From positions 62,001-126,000 of the forward strand of contig JAVJOU010000026.1 of the NCBI GenBank assembly GCA_040216635.1: DNA of 64,000 nt, given 5' to 3'. The translations under genes were made by a program, and so were the position numbers. Each line of letters begins with the position of its first letter. The first letter of the stretch is position 1. The notes under the pieces were generated by a model that saw only the letters and a list, made by a program, of their open reading frames with translations, was not told the DNA's origin and searched no databases. Origin of the DNA: UBA1479 sp040216635 (GTDB lineage: Bacteria; Pseudomonadota; Alphaproteobacteria; Rhodospirillales; Casp-alpha2). Below, in pieces: positions 10,233-18,615 of this stretch.

Positions 10233-10823
10233 TTATCGCAAGGCTTCGGCGACCCGCTTTTGCAGTTCCGGCACCAAGTCCGATTCGAACCAGGGATTCT
10301 TTTTCATCCAATGGGTCGTCCGCCAGCTGGGATGCGGGGTCGGCAGGTAGTCCGGCAGATAGTCGCGCCAATGGGCGACCGTTTCCGTCATGGTCGGCTG
10401 CATGCGGTCGCCCAGATGATATTTCTGGGCATAGCTTCCGACCAGAAGGGTCAATCGAACCTGGGGCAGCAGGGCGCGCAGGGCGGCATGCCATTTCGGC
10501 GCGCATTCCGGGCGCGGCGGATTGTCCCCGCCTTTGGGTGCCCGCCCCGGATAACAGAACCCCATGGGCATGATGGCGATGCGGGTTTCGTCGTAAAAGT
10601 CGTCGGGCGTCATATCAAGCCATTCCCGCAGGCGTTTGCCCGACGGGTCGTCCCAGGGCACGCCCGAGGCATGAACCTTGGTGCCGGGCGCCTGGCCGAT
10701 GATCAGAACCCGCGATGTCGGCGCCATGCGCACCACCGGCCGGGGACCCAGGGGCAGATCATCCGCGCACATGGCACAGGCCCGTACGTCCTTGAGAATG
10801 CTGTCGAATTCCTTATCCGCCAT
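10233..10823 (-). CDS. Uracil-DNA glycosylase family protein
   Basis: The 196-residue protein has the two active-site motifs of the uracil-DNA glycosylase superfamily. Motif A appears as IIGQAPGTKVHASGVPWDD near residues 41-58 and motif B as PTPHPSWR near residue 161. An N-terminal CAMC pair recalls the metal-cluster cysteines of family 4/5 enzymes, but the full four-cysteine set is not evident, so it fits the cluster-less branch often annotated as YqfB/Udg-like. Members may excise uracil or have lost activity. It is monocistronic. Confidence 0.82.
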   Translation of the reverse strand: MADKEFDSILKDVRACAMCADDLPLGPRPVVRMAPTSRVLIIGQAPGTKVHASGVPWDDPSGKRLREWLDMTPDDFYDETRIAIMPMGFCYPGRAPKGGDNPPRPECAPKWHAALRALLPQVRLTLLVGSYAQKYHLGDRMQPTMTETVAHWRDYLPDYLPTPHPSWRTTHWMKKNPWFESDLVPELQKRVAEALR

Positions 10824-10921
10824 TAGATCAATCCTCTTCCTCCCCGGTGCGCCGGCCCGACACCCGCATTCTAAATACGCCTTGAAGGCCGGGAACAGTC
10901 CTCCAACATCAAATATTCCGG

Positions 10922-10950
10922 GGAACCTTTTCCGCCGTGCATGTGTCTAA
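10922..10950 (+). promoter_or_regulatory. SigmaE/ECF-type promoter upstream of the ECF sigma gene
   Basis: GGAACCTT (10922-10929) and TCTAA (10946-10950) are separated by exactly 16 bp, which is the arrangement of RpoE-like ECF promoters (GGAACTT, 15-17 bp, TCNAA). It lies 38 bp before the preferred start of an ECF sigma gene, suggesting that the sigma factor drives its own transcription. The in-frame ATG at 10941 would fall within the -10 region, which argues for the ATG at 10989. Confidence 0.55.
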
Positions 10951-10988
10951 CCCTTAACGACCAGAATCCAGTGAAGGACTCAACTCAC

Positions 10989-11690
10989 ATGCCATCACAT
11001 CCAAGAGTGCAGCCGAAAACCCGGCAACCTGCGGCGACATCTTCAAAGCAGGATAGCGTACCGCCCAGCCACGCGATGCTGGAAACCATCATGCGGGACA
11101 ACAACCGGCGCCTGTACCGGTTCGTTCGCAGCATGGCCGCATCCGACAGCGACGCCGAGGACATCGTGCAGGAAACCTATCTGCGGGCGTTCCGCGCCAT
11201 GGACGGCTTCGACGGCCGCGCCAATCTGCCCACCTGGCTGATCCGGATCGCGATCAACGTGACGCACAATCGCCGGCGCAAGTCTCAAGTGACCGAACCC
11301 ATCGACGACATCGACAACATCGTTTCCTTCAACGCCTATACGAACCCCCGATCCCCGATGACGCATGCCGACCCCACGCCGGAACAATCCGCCGCCCAGG
11401 AGCAAATCCGCCGGTACCTTGAAACCGCAGTCGATCAACTGCCCGAAGAGTTCCGAACCGTCTTCATGCTGCGCGCCGTGGAGGAATTCAGCATCGAGGA
11501 AACCGCAACAGCCCTGGGCATCCGGCCGGAAACCGTGAAGACCCGCCTGCACCGCGCGAAGCACCGGCTGCGGGCCTTGTTGGATGACGACGTCCAATCC
11601 GCCCTGCAGGGCATTCATCCCTTCGGCGGAAGCCGGTGCGACCGCATCGTTGCCCGGGTTCTACTGCATCTGAGCCCGCCGCCAGCCTAG
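10989..11690 (+). CDS. ECF-family RNA polymerase sigma factor
   Basis: The 233-residue product has region 2 (NRRLYRFVRSMAASDSDAEDIVQETYLRAFRAMDGFDGRANLPTWL, with the usual D-AEDIVQETYLRAF core) and region 4 (LPEEFRTVFMLRAVEEFSIEETATALGIRPETVKTRLHRAKHRLR, a clear helix-turn-helix). A C-terminal tail of about 35 residues follows, containing GSRCDRIVARVLLHL. The start was set at 10989 because AAGGA lies 10 bp upstream and a sigmaE-like promoter lies just before it. No anti-sigma gene is adjacent; the next gene encodes a ferritin-like protein. The C-terminal tail may replace anti-sigma control, which is inference. Confidence 0.88.
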   Translation: MPSHPRVQPKTRQPAATSSKQDSVPPSHAMLETIMRDNNRRLYRFVRSMAASDSDAEDIVQETYLRAFRAMDGFDGRANLPTWLIRIAINVTHNRRRKSQVTEPIDDIDNIVSFNAYTNPRSPMTHADPTPEQSAAQEQIRRYLETAVDQLPEEFRTVFMLRAVEEFSIEETATALGIRPETVKTRLHRAKHRLRALLDDDVQSALQGIHPFGGSRCDRIVARVLLHLSPPPA

Positions 11691-11804
11691 ACCGGCCATC
11701 ACACCATCATGTTACCCACACGCCCATAGCGGGCGTGCACGGCCGAGCTTTGCCTGCATCCACCCTTTAACCAAACCACCTTACCTCAAACAAGGAGCCC
11801 GATC

Positions 11805-12392
11805 ATGACCTTCAAACCGCAACACAGCCTTCCCGCCGACGATACCTTGGCCTTGCCCCGCCGCAGTTTTCTGCACGGGGCCGGTGCCCTAACCCTGTCG
11901 GCCGCCGCCGTCGCGGTCCTGGCCGGCGTGGACCGTGCCGCCGCCGGCTCAAACGCCACGGCAAGTGACGTCACCATTTTGAACACGGCCTTGGGTGCCG
12001 AATTGGAAGCGATCGCCGCCTATCAGGTCGGCGCGGAAAGCGGCCTGCTTAAAAAGCCCGTGCTTGATCTGGCCGTGCAGTTTCAGGGCCATCACAAGGA
12101 ACATGCGGATCTGCTGGCCGACACGGTCCGCAAACTGGGCGGCACCGCCGCCGAAGCCAAGACAGCCTATGCCTTTCCCACCGATCAGCTGAAATCCCAG
12201 GCCGACGTGCTGCGCTTCGCCGCCGGGTTGGAAAAGGGGGCGGTCAGCGCCTATCTGGGGGCGGTGCCGTTGTTCCAGAACCGCGACCTGGCCAAAGCCG
12301 CCGCCAGCATCCTGGGCGACGAAGCCATGCATTGGGCCGTGCTGCGCAACGCCCTGGGTGAAAACCCCGTGCCGGGCGCGTTCGTGTCGTGA
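11805..12392 (+). CDS. Tat-exported ferritin-like domain protein
   Basis: The 195-residue product has a twin-arginine signal (RRSFLHG, residues 19-25, then an alanine-rich stretch ending AAA). The mature part is a four-helix ferritin-like bundle with conserved acidic and histidine positions such as GAELEAIAAYQ, QFQGHHKEHADLL and GDEAMHWAVL. Tat export implies a folded, perhaps metal-bound, periplasmic protein. A 7-bp hairpin (11719-11725 with 11731-11737) lies in the gap after the sigma gene. It overlaps the cytochrome gene by 4 bp (GTGA), so the two form an operon, possibly under the upstream ECF factor. Confidence 0.82.
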   Translation: MTFKPQHSLPADDTLALPRRSFLHGAGALTLSAAAVAVLAGVDRAAAGSNATASDVTILNTALGAELEAIAAYQVGAESGLLKKPVLDLAVQFQGHHKEHADLLADTVRKLGGTAAEAKTAYAFPTDQLKSQADVLRFAAGLEKGAVSAYLGAVPLFQNRDLAKAAASILGDEAMHWAVLRNALGENPVPGAFVS

Positions 12393-12844
12393 TTCCCGCG
12401 CCTTCCCGCGAAGCGCCCGCGACCGGTCGCCCCGCCGGTGCGCGGGCAGGCGGCTCTCTCCTTCACGAGAGGGCCGCCGCCTTCGCGGCATCCCTGTTGA
12501 TCGTTCTTTTAACGGCACCAACTGGCGGACAGGCAGACGATTCAGCCGTTGCCCGCGGCAAAGCGGCGTATGCCCGCTGCCTGGCCTGCCACGCGGTCGA
12601 TTACGACCGTGTCGGGCCGCGCCATTGCGGCATCCGCGGGCGAAAGGCCGGCGGCGTCAAAGAATACCCCTATTCCGATGCCATGGCAGATTCCGGCCTG
12701 ACCTGGACGCGAGAAACCCTGGACCGGTTTCTGGCTGCACCCCTGAAAACCGTGCCGGGCACCCTGATGACCTATGACGGCGTGAAGAACCCGAAAACGC
12801 GCGCGGATCTGGTTGCTTATCTATTGTCCCTGCCGCCGTGTTAA
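12389..12844 (+). CDS. Class I c-type cytochrome
   Basis: The 151-residue protein has one haem c attachment motif, CLACH (C64, C67, H68), followed by the conserved VGPRHCGIRGRKAG segment, and a distal region LKTVPGTLMTYDGVKNPKTRADLVAYLLSL in which the methionine would be the sixth iron ligand. A hydrophobic segment at residues 31-44 acts as a signal or anchor. It resembles mitochondrial-type cytochrome c2. It starts with GTG overlapping the stop of the ferritin-like gene, and the two are likely to work in the periplasm. Confidence 0.85.
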   Translation: MIPAPSREAPATGRPAGARAGGSLLHERAAAFAASLLIVLLTAPTGGQADDSAVARGKAAYARCLACHAVDYDRVGPRHCGIRGRKAGGVKEYPYSDAMADSGLTWTRETLDRFLAAPLKTVPGTLMTYDGVKNPKTRADLVAYLLSLPPC

Positions 12845-12928
12845 ACACGCTTAACCCTCGACCCCTTGCAACATGGGTACAGTGTTCGCATTTATGGGCT
12901 GATATCGACGCCCCGAGATTAAGGACGA

Positions 12929-13783
12929 TTGAGAGAACCGGTGCGGAAGCTGACGACAAACCGATATGCCTTCGCCTCGGCCCTAGGCGCGGCCGGGGTA
13001 CTGGCCGTGCTTGGCATCGCGTTCGACGCGATCGACCGCGAGGACCGGCTGAACACTATCGGCGCCACGCCCGCACGGGCCGCCATTCCGCATGATCCGC
13101 TGCCATCCGTAACATTGGACAAGGTCCGCCGCACCGGCGTGGTGCCGGCCATCTTCACGGCGCGCCTTACGTTCGACCTTGATCAGCTGGAGCCTGAGGC
13201 CAAGAAACGCGCCTTCCTGAAGATCACCCTGCCGCTGGTCGCCCGGGAAAACGCCCGCATCCGACGTGAACGGGGGTTCCTGAGTGACGGCGCCGACGGC
13301 GTGCCCGAATACGTTTGGGAGAAATACAAGGTCGAACCCGGCGACATGACGACATTGAAACGGCGGGTCGACGTGATCCCCGCGTCCATGGTGCTGGCCC
13401 AGGCCGCCCTGGAAAGCGGCTGGGGAACGTCGCGTTTCGCCCGCGAAGCCAACAACCTGTTCGGTGTGCGCACCTATGATCCGGAAACCCCGGGGCTGGA
13501 ACCGGAACAGGCCGAAGGCTTCCGCGTCATCAAATACCCGGATCTAAGCGAAGGTGTCGGCCATTACATGCGGAACCTGAACACCCATCCGGCCTATCTG
13601 GATTTCCGCCGCGCGCGCCAACATATGCGCCGCCAAGGCCGCGATCCTGATGCCCGCCACCTGACGGAACGTCTGACCCAGTATTCGGAAATTCCCAAGA
13701 CCTACGGCAAGCTGCTGCGCCAGATCATCGACGGGGAAAGCCTGGAAGATTTCGACGGCGTGCGCCTGATCAACGAGGGTTGA
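12929..13783 (+). CDS. Bax-like protein with glucosaminidase domain
   Basis: This protein of about 284 residues begins with a membrane-anchor or signal segment (YAFASALGAAGVLAVLGIAF). Residues about 140-280 form a glucosaminidase-type domain: VIPASMVLAQAALESGWGTSRFAREANNLFGVR contains the catalytic glutamate in the ALESGWG context. Such domains cut the glycan strands of peptidoglycan; the Bax branch lacks obvious cell-wall-binding repeats. The start is uncertain: TTG at 12929 or GTG at 12941, with an AGGA at 12922. It is convergent with the sirtuin gene, only 3 bp apart. Confidence 0.82.
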   Translation: MREPVRKLTTNRYAFASALGAAGVLAVLGIAFDAIDREDRLNTIGATPARAAIPHDPLPSVTLDKVRRTGVVPAIFTARLTFDLDQLEPEAKKRAFLKITLPLVARENARIRRERGFLSDGADGVPEYVWEKYKVEPGDMTTLKRRVDVIPASMVLAQAALESGWGTSRFAREANNLFGVRTYDPETPGLEPEQAEGFRVIKYPDLSEGVGHYMRNLNTHPAYLDFRRARQHMRRQGRDPDARHLTERLTQYSEIPKTYGKLLRQIIDGESLEDFDGVRLINEG

Positions 13784-13786
13784 TCC

Positions 13787-14521
13787 CTATTCGGCGGCGG
13801 CGATCCCGCGCGCCAACACATCATCGACAAAGGCCGGGACGATTTCCGACGCGGGGCCGTAGATCGCGCGTTCGAACAGGGTGGCACCCTCGCTCGGCTC
13901 CAGATTCAATTCCAGGGTCCGGGCCCGGCCGGCAAGCCGCACTTGGCGCACATAACCCGCCGCCGGATAGACATTGCCCGACGTGCCGATGGAAATGAAC
14001 AGATCGCAGGCGTTCAGCGCGGCATCGATTTCATCCAGACCCAGGGGCATTTCCCCGAACCAAACCACATTGGGGCGCAACGTCCCCGGCGCCGCGCAGG
14101 CGGGACAGGCGTGGGACAGCTCAATATCGTCACGCCAATCATGCACCCCGGAACAGGCCGTGCATCGCGCTTTCAGCAATTCACCGTGCATATGGATCAG
14201 GTTTTTCGTACCGGCCCGCTCGTGCAGGTCGTCGATGTTCTGCGTCACGACCAGCACTTCGCCGGGCCATTCCGCTTCAAGCCGGGCCAGGGCCGCATGC
14301 GCCGCATTGGGGCGCACGTTATCGGCGACCGCACCCCGGCGCCGGGCATTGTAAAACCCCAACACCCGTTCCGGGTCCAAGTCATAGGCTTCCGGCGTAG
14401 CCACGTCTTCGATGCGGTGCTTGGCCCAGATGCCGTCGGCGTCGCGAAAGGTCGCCAAACCCGATTCCTTGGAAATACCGGCCCCGGTCAGGATCACGAT
14501 CGATGGATAACGGCTGGTCAT
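13787..14521 (-). CDS. cobB: NAD-dependent protein deacylase (sirtuin, CobB-type)
   Basis: The 244-residue sirtuin opens with ILTGAGISKESGLATFRD, the NAD-binding motif, followed by TQNIDDLHERAG and the catalytic histidine in IHMHGE (H112). Zinc is bound by C120, C123, C139 and C142. Y57 and R60 in FYNARRR match the YxxR pair of class III sirtuins that accept succinyl or malonyl groups as well as acetyl. It removes acyl groups from lysines of metabolic enzymes; acetyl-CoA synthetase, encoded elsewhere in this window, is the classic CobB substrate. Confidence 0.92.
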   Translation of the reverse strand: MTSRYPSIVILTGAGISKESGLATFRDADGIWAKHRIEDVATPEAYDLDPERVLGFYNARRRGAVADNVRPNAAHAALARLEAEWPGEVLVVTQNIDDLHERAGTKNLIHMHGELLKARCTACSGVHDWRDDIELSHACPACAAPGTLRPNVVWFGEMPLGLDEIDAALNACDLFISIGTSGNVYPAAGYVRQVRLAGRARTLELNLEPSEGATLFERAIYGPASEIVPAFVDDVLARGIAAAE

Positions 14522-14646
14522 GGTCTTACTCCGGGTATGGTTGTTGCGGGCCCCCGCGGCGCGCTATGTTGCAGGATGGGGTCATCAAGCCCAACTGTTC
14601 ATTCCAATCAATTCAAGAAAGAGGGCCCACCCCGGGCAACGCCGCC

Positions 14647-15135
14647 GTGACCACCCCCGTCAAAGTATTGTTCGTCTGTCTTGGCAACATCTGCCGCTCT
14701 CCCACGGCCGAGGGCGTGTTCCGCCACCTGGTCGAAGCGGAAGGCTTGGACGACGTGATCGACACGGATTCCGCCGGGACCAGCGACTGGCATATCGGCG
14801 ACGCACCCGATCGCCGGGCCCAGGCGGCCGCCAAGCGGCGCGGGATCGACCTGTCCGATTTGCAGGGACGCCAGGTCACGGCCGGTGACTTCGACGAATT
14901 CGATTATGTCCTGGCCATGGATCAGCGCAATCACGCCGCCCTGTCATCCCTGGCACCGAACGGCCGCGCAGACCGTCTGCACATGTTCCTTTCCTTCGCG
15001 CCGGGAATCGCCGATATGGAAGTTCCCGATCCTTATTACGGCGGCGATACCGGGTTCGATGACGTGCTCGACATGATCGAAGCCGCATCCCGGGGCCTGC
15101 TGGACCACATCCTTGCAACCGACCTGAACCGATGA
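14647..15135 (+). CDS. Low-molecular-weight protein tyrosine phosphatase
   Basis: The 162-residue protein begins with VKVLFVCLGNICRSPTAEGVF, where the C(X)5R active-site loop and its serine are intact, and carries the general-acid aspartate in VPDPYYGG near residue 125. Fold and length fit the LMW-PTP/arsenate reductase superfamily; the DPYY form indicates a phosphatase. The start is set at GTG 14647, because upstream codons are poorly protein-like. It overlaps the HAD hydrolase gene by 4 bp and is transcribed with it. Confidence 0.9.
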   Translation: MTTPVKVLFVCLGNICRSPTAEGVFRHLVEAEGLDDVIDTDSAGTSDWHIGDAPDRRAQAAAKRRGIDLSDLQGRQVTAGDFDEFDYVLAMDQRNHAALSSLAPNGRADRLHMFLSFAPGIADMEVPDPYYGGDTGFDDVLDMIEAASRGLLDHILATDLNR

Positions 15136-15800
15136 CCATCCCCATGCTTCTGATCTTCGATTGCGACGGCGTCCTGGTGGACAGCGAAATGATCGCAAGC
15201 CGCGTGCTGGCCGGGCAGCTGTCCGCCCTGGGTTATCCCATCACCGCCAAACAATGCCGCGAACGGTTCACGGGCAAATGGATGACCGATGTCGTCAACA
15301 CGGTGCGGGGCGAAGGCATCGAAGTCCCCGACGATTTCATCGACACCTTGAAGATCAAGGACAAGGAAGCGTTCGAACAGGGGTTGGAACCCATTCCCGG
15401 CGTGATGGAGGTCGTGCGCGACCTGCGCCATGACCGCTGCGTCGCGTCATCGGGCCCGATCGTGAAAATGGAAACGACCCTGGGCGTGACCGGACTGCTG
15501 CCGTTTTTCAAGCCGCACCTGTTTTCCGCCGGCATGGTCAAACAGGGCAAGCCCGCCCCCGACCTGTTCCTGCATGCCGCCGGTGCCATGGGCCGGTCGC
15601 CGGAAGACTGCCTGGTGATCGAAGATTCCACCGCCGGGGTGACCGCGGCCAAGCGGGCCGGCATGCGGGTGCTGGGTTTCGCCGGGGCATCCCATGCACG
15701 CGAGGTGCCGACCTATGCCGACATGCTGATGCGGTCCGGGGCCGAAACCGTGTTCGACGACATGCGGCGCCTGCCGGACCTCATCGCGGCCCAAGGCTAA
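15132..15800 (+). CDS. HAD-superfamily hydrolase, phosphoglycolate phosphatase-like
   Basis: This 222-residue enzyme has the HAD motif I (IFDCDGVLVDSE, nucleophile D in DxDGV), the SSG motif II region (VASSGP) and the K/D motifs (MVKQGKPAPDLFLHA and LVIEDSTAGVTAAKRAGM). The helical cap after motif I is that of the class IA subfamily, which includes phosphoglycolate and beta-phosphoglucomutase-like enzymes. The substrate is unknown. It follows the tyrosine phosphatase gene with a 4-bp overlap. Confidence 0.87.
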   Translation: MTIPMLLIFDCDGVLVDSEMIASRVLAGQLSALGYPITAKQCRERFTGKWMTDVVNTVRGEGIEVPDDFIDTLKIKDKEAFEQGLEPIPGVMEVVRDLRHDRCVASSGPIVKMETTLGVTGLLPFFKPHLFSAGMVKQGKPAPDLFLHAAGAMGRSPEDCLVIEDSTAGVTAAKRAGMRVLGFAGASHAREVPTYADMLMRSGAETVFDDMRRLPDLIAAQG

Positions 15801-15819
15801 CGAACAGGCCGAATAGACA

Positions 15820-16425
15820 TCAGGTTCCGGAACGGGCCCAGGCTTCCGGTTCGGCGTAATCTTCTGCCAGATCCTCGAAATCGTAATCATAGCCTCCGAG
15901 CGAATATTTGCGGACCGGCGTGTAATGCGCGCCTTCGCCACCGAGCGTGCTTTCGAACAGCACGAAACGTTCCACCGTGAAGGGCCGTGTGGTGAACCCG
16001 GCGTGGTCTTCCAAAAAGCGCGCGGCCGCCAATTCAGATGTGCCCTTGAACCGTGCCAGGGTCACATGCGGTTTGAACTTACGCTGTTCCTCGGCAAAGC
16101 CGGCACGGATCGACGCCCGTTCGACCTTGTCATGCAGATGGGTGAGGGCCGGCGACGTTTGCAACCGCGCCCATATGGCGCGCAGGCGCCCGCGCGAAGC
16201 AAAGCTGCCGACCCCGTCGAACGCCAGGTCGAATTCGGGGACATGGATATCGGTCAAGGCATCGTCCAGGTCCGCCGCCTGATGGCGGTCGGCCTCGCCG
16301 ATGAAACGCAAAGTGATGTGATAATTGGCCGGGTCGACCCAGCGCGCACCGTTGATGCCGTCGCGCAGGCTGGTCAGGGTCAGACGCAGGTCCTCGGGTA
16401 GATCCAATCCGACGAAAAGGCGCAT
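15820..16425 (-). CDS. thpR: RNA 2',3'-cyclic phosphodiesterase ThpR
   Basis: The 201-residue protein contains the two HxTL motifs of the 2H phosphoesterase family: HITL (H36) and HVTL (H120). It opens RLFVGLDLP and closes the fold with FVLFESTLGGEGAHYTPV. The enzyme opens 2',3'-cyclic phosphates on RNA ends. The start at 16425 is supported by a near-perfect ribosome-binding site (AAGGAGGTT) 7 bp upstream, which rules out the longer upstream reading. It is convergent with the HAD gene. Confidence 0.92.
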   Translation of the reverse strand: MRLFVGLDLPEDLRLTLTSLRDGINGARWVDPANYHITLRFIGEADRHQAADLDDALTDIHVPEFDLAFDGVGSFASRGRLRAIWARLQTSPALTHLHDKVERASIRAGFAEEQRKFKPHVTLARFKGTSELAAARFLEDHAGFTTRPFTVERFVLFESTLGGEGAHYTPVRKYSLGGYDYDFEDLAEDYAEPEAWARSGT

Positions 16426-16692
16426 GATGCAACCTCCTTCATTGTTGGCTCCCGGAACAGACGACGCCGTTCCCTTCATCGCTTCTATGGCGCGAAATGG
16501 GGGATGTCCAGATGATTGCGCGCTGCCTGCAGAACGCCCCATCCGGCAACCTCGTCCGATCCGCTTCCAGGTTGCTTTTCAACTGCGGCATTGTTGTGAC
16601 AGCAATGCCGCCCCGGCCGGAAATCACACCCCGCTGTCAATGGAGATCACCGCCCCGCAGGGTCAAAACCGCGCCGATTCGCGAACCCCGCC

Positions 16693-17823
16693 TTAAAGGA
16701 ACAGCGCCAGCACGCCCGTATAGCCGTACAGCCGGGCGTTGGAAATTTCGCCGTTGCCGTAAAACCCGACCAGGGGAATATCGCCCAGGCGCTCGATGAT
16801 CAGAGCCATTTCCTTGCCGGGGGCGCCGAACATGTCGGGTCCGCGCGCGACACAGGAAAAATAAAGCCCGCCCTTGGGTTCCGACGGCAGGCGGGCCTTC
16901 AGCCCGTTGACCATATCGGCCAAGTCCTGTTCCGCAGTGATCGGATCGCGGCGCACGAACATCACGCGGTCGCCGGCTTCGACCTCGCCGCCGACGGCGA
17001 CCCAGCCGCGTTCCACGTCGATGCCCAGCAGGGACCTGACCAGATAATCCCGGGTGTCCGATCCAGGCACGGGAAAGGCGGCATGAATGTATCCCGCGAC
17101 CCGTTCCAGGTTGCGCGCCAAAAGCTCGCCGATGTCGTTCTTCATGACATCAAGGGCGCGCTTACCGTCGATGGTGATGATGATGTTGTCTTCGGCCTCG
17201 GTCACCAGCCGCGGTTCGCCCACGGGCGCGCAGCCCTGGCTGAGCCCGGTCGCGACCTGGACCTCGGGTCCGAACAGCACGCCGGAAACGCCGCCGCGCT
17301 GAACGCCGCCTTCATTGACCGTGCCCGCGATCTGCGGGCCGCTGCCGCGCGACGCGGTCAGGCCGCCGACGATGAACGACGACAGGCCGCTGGCCGCTTC
17401 TTCCAAAATTTCAGGCAGGCGGTTGTTGTAAGGATCGCCATGGGCGACCGCGAAGGGCGCCGCCCCCGCATCGGCCCAGCCGCGCACCGCCGCCGGCATG
17501 TCGCCCAGCCCGCCCCGCAGCACGGGGAAGACCTTGAACGCATTTTCGGGAAAGGCGCCGACCAGCGCCGCCGCCGCCGGCTCGTCATGATATTCCTGGG
17601 CTCCGCCGCAAATGCCCAGGCCGACCGTACCGACCCATTCCTCCACGCCCGAGGTCTGGCGCAGGAAAGTCAGGATCGACGCCAGATCCTCGGCCAGCGC
17701 ATCGGTGACATACAGAAAGCCCAGGTTCGCACCCTCGGGCAGGGGCTCCAACTGCCGCGCGCAGTCCCGCGCGATTTCCGCCCAGTCACCGCCGCCCGCA
17801 TGGGCATGCCTGAAGGTGCTCAT
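16693..17823 (-). CDS. FIST domain sensory protein
   Basis: The 376-residue cytosolic protein has the FIST N domain (about residues 30-200) and FIST C domain (about 210-350). Characteristic blocks are LGFLYVTDALAEDL, VGTVGLGICGGAQEYHD, SSFIVGGLTASRG and GDIPLVGFYGNGEISN. FIST domains are thought to bind small ligands such as amino acids, but no enzymatic activity is established. It overlaps the TesA-like gene by 4 bp at its start, and both are on the minus strand. Confidence 0.88.
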   Translation of the reverse strand: MSTFRHAHAGGGDWAEIARDCARQLEPLPEGANLGFLYVTDALAEDLASILTFLRQTSGVEEWVGTVGLGICGGAQEYHDEPAAAALVGAFPENAFKVFPVLRGGLGDMPAAVRGWADAGAAPFAVAHGDPYNNRLPEILEEAASGLSSFIVGGLTASRGSGPQIAGTVNEGGVQRGGVSGVLFGPEVQVATGLSQGCAPVGEPRLVTEAEDNIIITIDGKRALDVMKNDIGELLARNLERVAGYIHAAFPVPGSDTRDYLVRSLLGIDVERGWVAVGGEVEAGDRVMFVRRDPITAEQDLADMVNGLKARLPSEPKGGLYFSCVARGPDMFGAPGKEMALIIERLGDIPLVGFYGNGEISNARLYGYTGVLALFL

Positions 17824-18485
17824 GTCCCGCCCGCCTTTTCGTTCGCGCGCGCCACAAGGTCCAGAACATAGGGCATGATGCGCTCGACGATCACGCCGAC
17901 ACCCTTGTCATTGGGGTGGATGCCGTCGTCCTGGTTCAAATCGGGCTTGGCCGCGACCCCGGCCAGGAAGAACGGGTAGAACAGCACGTCATGCTTTTCC
18001 GCCAGGCGGGGAAAGACCGCATTGTATTCATCCGCGTAATCGCGGCCCAGGTTGGGCGGGGCCAGCATGCCGGTCAGCAGCACGGGCAGACCCGCCGCGC
18101 GCAGCTTGGCGATGATGGCGTCCAGATTGTCGAAGGTCGCCTTGGGATCGAGGCCGCGCAGCCCGTCATTGGCGCCAAGTTCCAGGATCACCGCATGGGG
18201 TTTATCGGCCAATGCCCAGCCGACCCGCGCCCGCCCCCCGGCCGAGGTGTCACCGGATACCCCCGCGTTCAAGACAGTGACGTCGCGGCCCTGGGCCTTC
18301 ATGGCGGCTTCCAGGCGGACCGGAAAGGCATCCTTGGCATCCAGTCCGTATCCGGCGGTCAGGCTGTCCCCCAGCACCAGAACACGCAAGGATTCGGCCG
18401 CGGAAACCGGCGCCAATGCCAACAGCATCACACAGGCAAATGCCGCCGCCGCGTTGACAATCCGCCCCAGCGCCACATATCCCAT
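17820..18485 (-). CDS. tesA: SGNH arylesterase/lysophospholipase TesA
   Basis: The 221-residue esterase begins with a signal peptide (VNAAAAFACVMLLALAPVSAAE) and then the SGNH blocks: VLVLGDSLTAGYGL (catalytic Ser), LNAGVSGDTSAGGRARV, ILELGANDGLRG (GxND) and DDGIHPNDKGVGV (catalytic D and H). The start at 18485 was chosen because the upstream ATG at 18569 overlaps the divergent gene start and precedes an unlikely basic stretch. TesA acts in the periplasm on acyl-thioesters and lysolipids. The divergent ABC transporter ATPase/permease pair matches the ybbA-ybbP neighbourhood found in many proteobacteria. Confidence 0.9.
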   Translation of the reverse strand: MGYVALGRIVNAAAAFACVMLLALAPVSAAESLRVLVLGDSLTAGYGLDAKDAFPVRLEAAMKAQGRDVTVLNAGVSGDTSAGGRARVGWALADKPHAVILELGANDGLRGLDPKATFDNLDAIIAKLRAAGLPVLLTGMLAPPNLGRDYADEYNAVFPRLAEKHDVLFYPFFLAGVAAKPDLNQDDGIHPNDKGVGVIVERIMPYVLDLVARANEKAGGT

Positions 18486-18615
18486 GGATGGCCGCCGTGA
18501 CGGGCGGCGCCCCAAAGACGGGGCACGGGCCGGAAAATCAGGAACATCAAGCAGGAAATTTGATCGCATGGATGCTTATCCGAATGGCAATACGGGTCCG
18601 AAGGGACATCGCGGC

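Noticed and set aside
18568..18570. Alternative ATG for the ABC ATPase at 18568, sharing bases with an alternative TesA start at 18569.
   Set aside because: Two divergent starts sharing the same bases is unlikely; the ATG at 18616 gives a standard-length YbbA and 18485 gives TesA a proper signal peptide.
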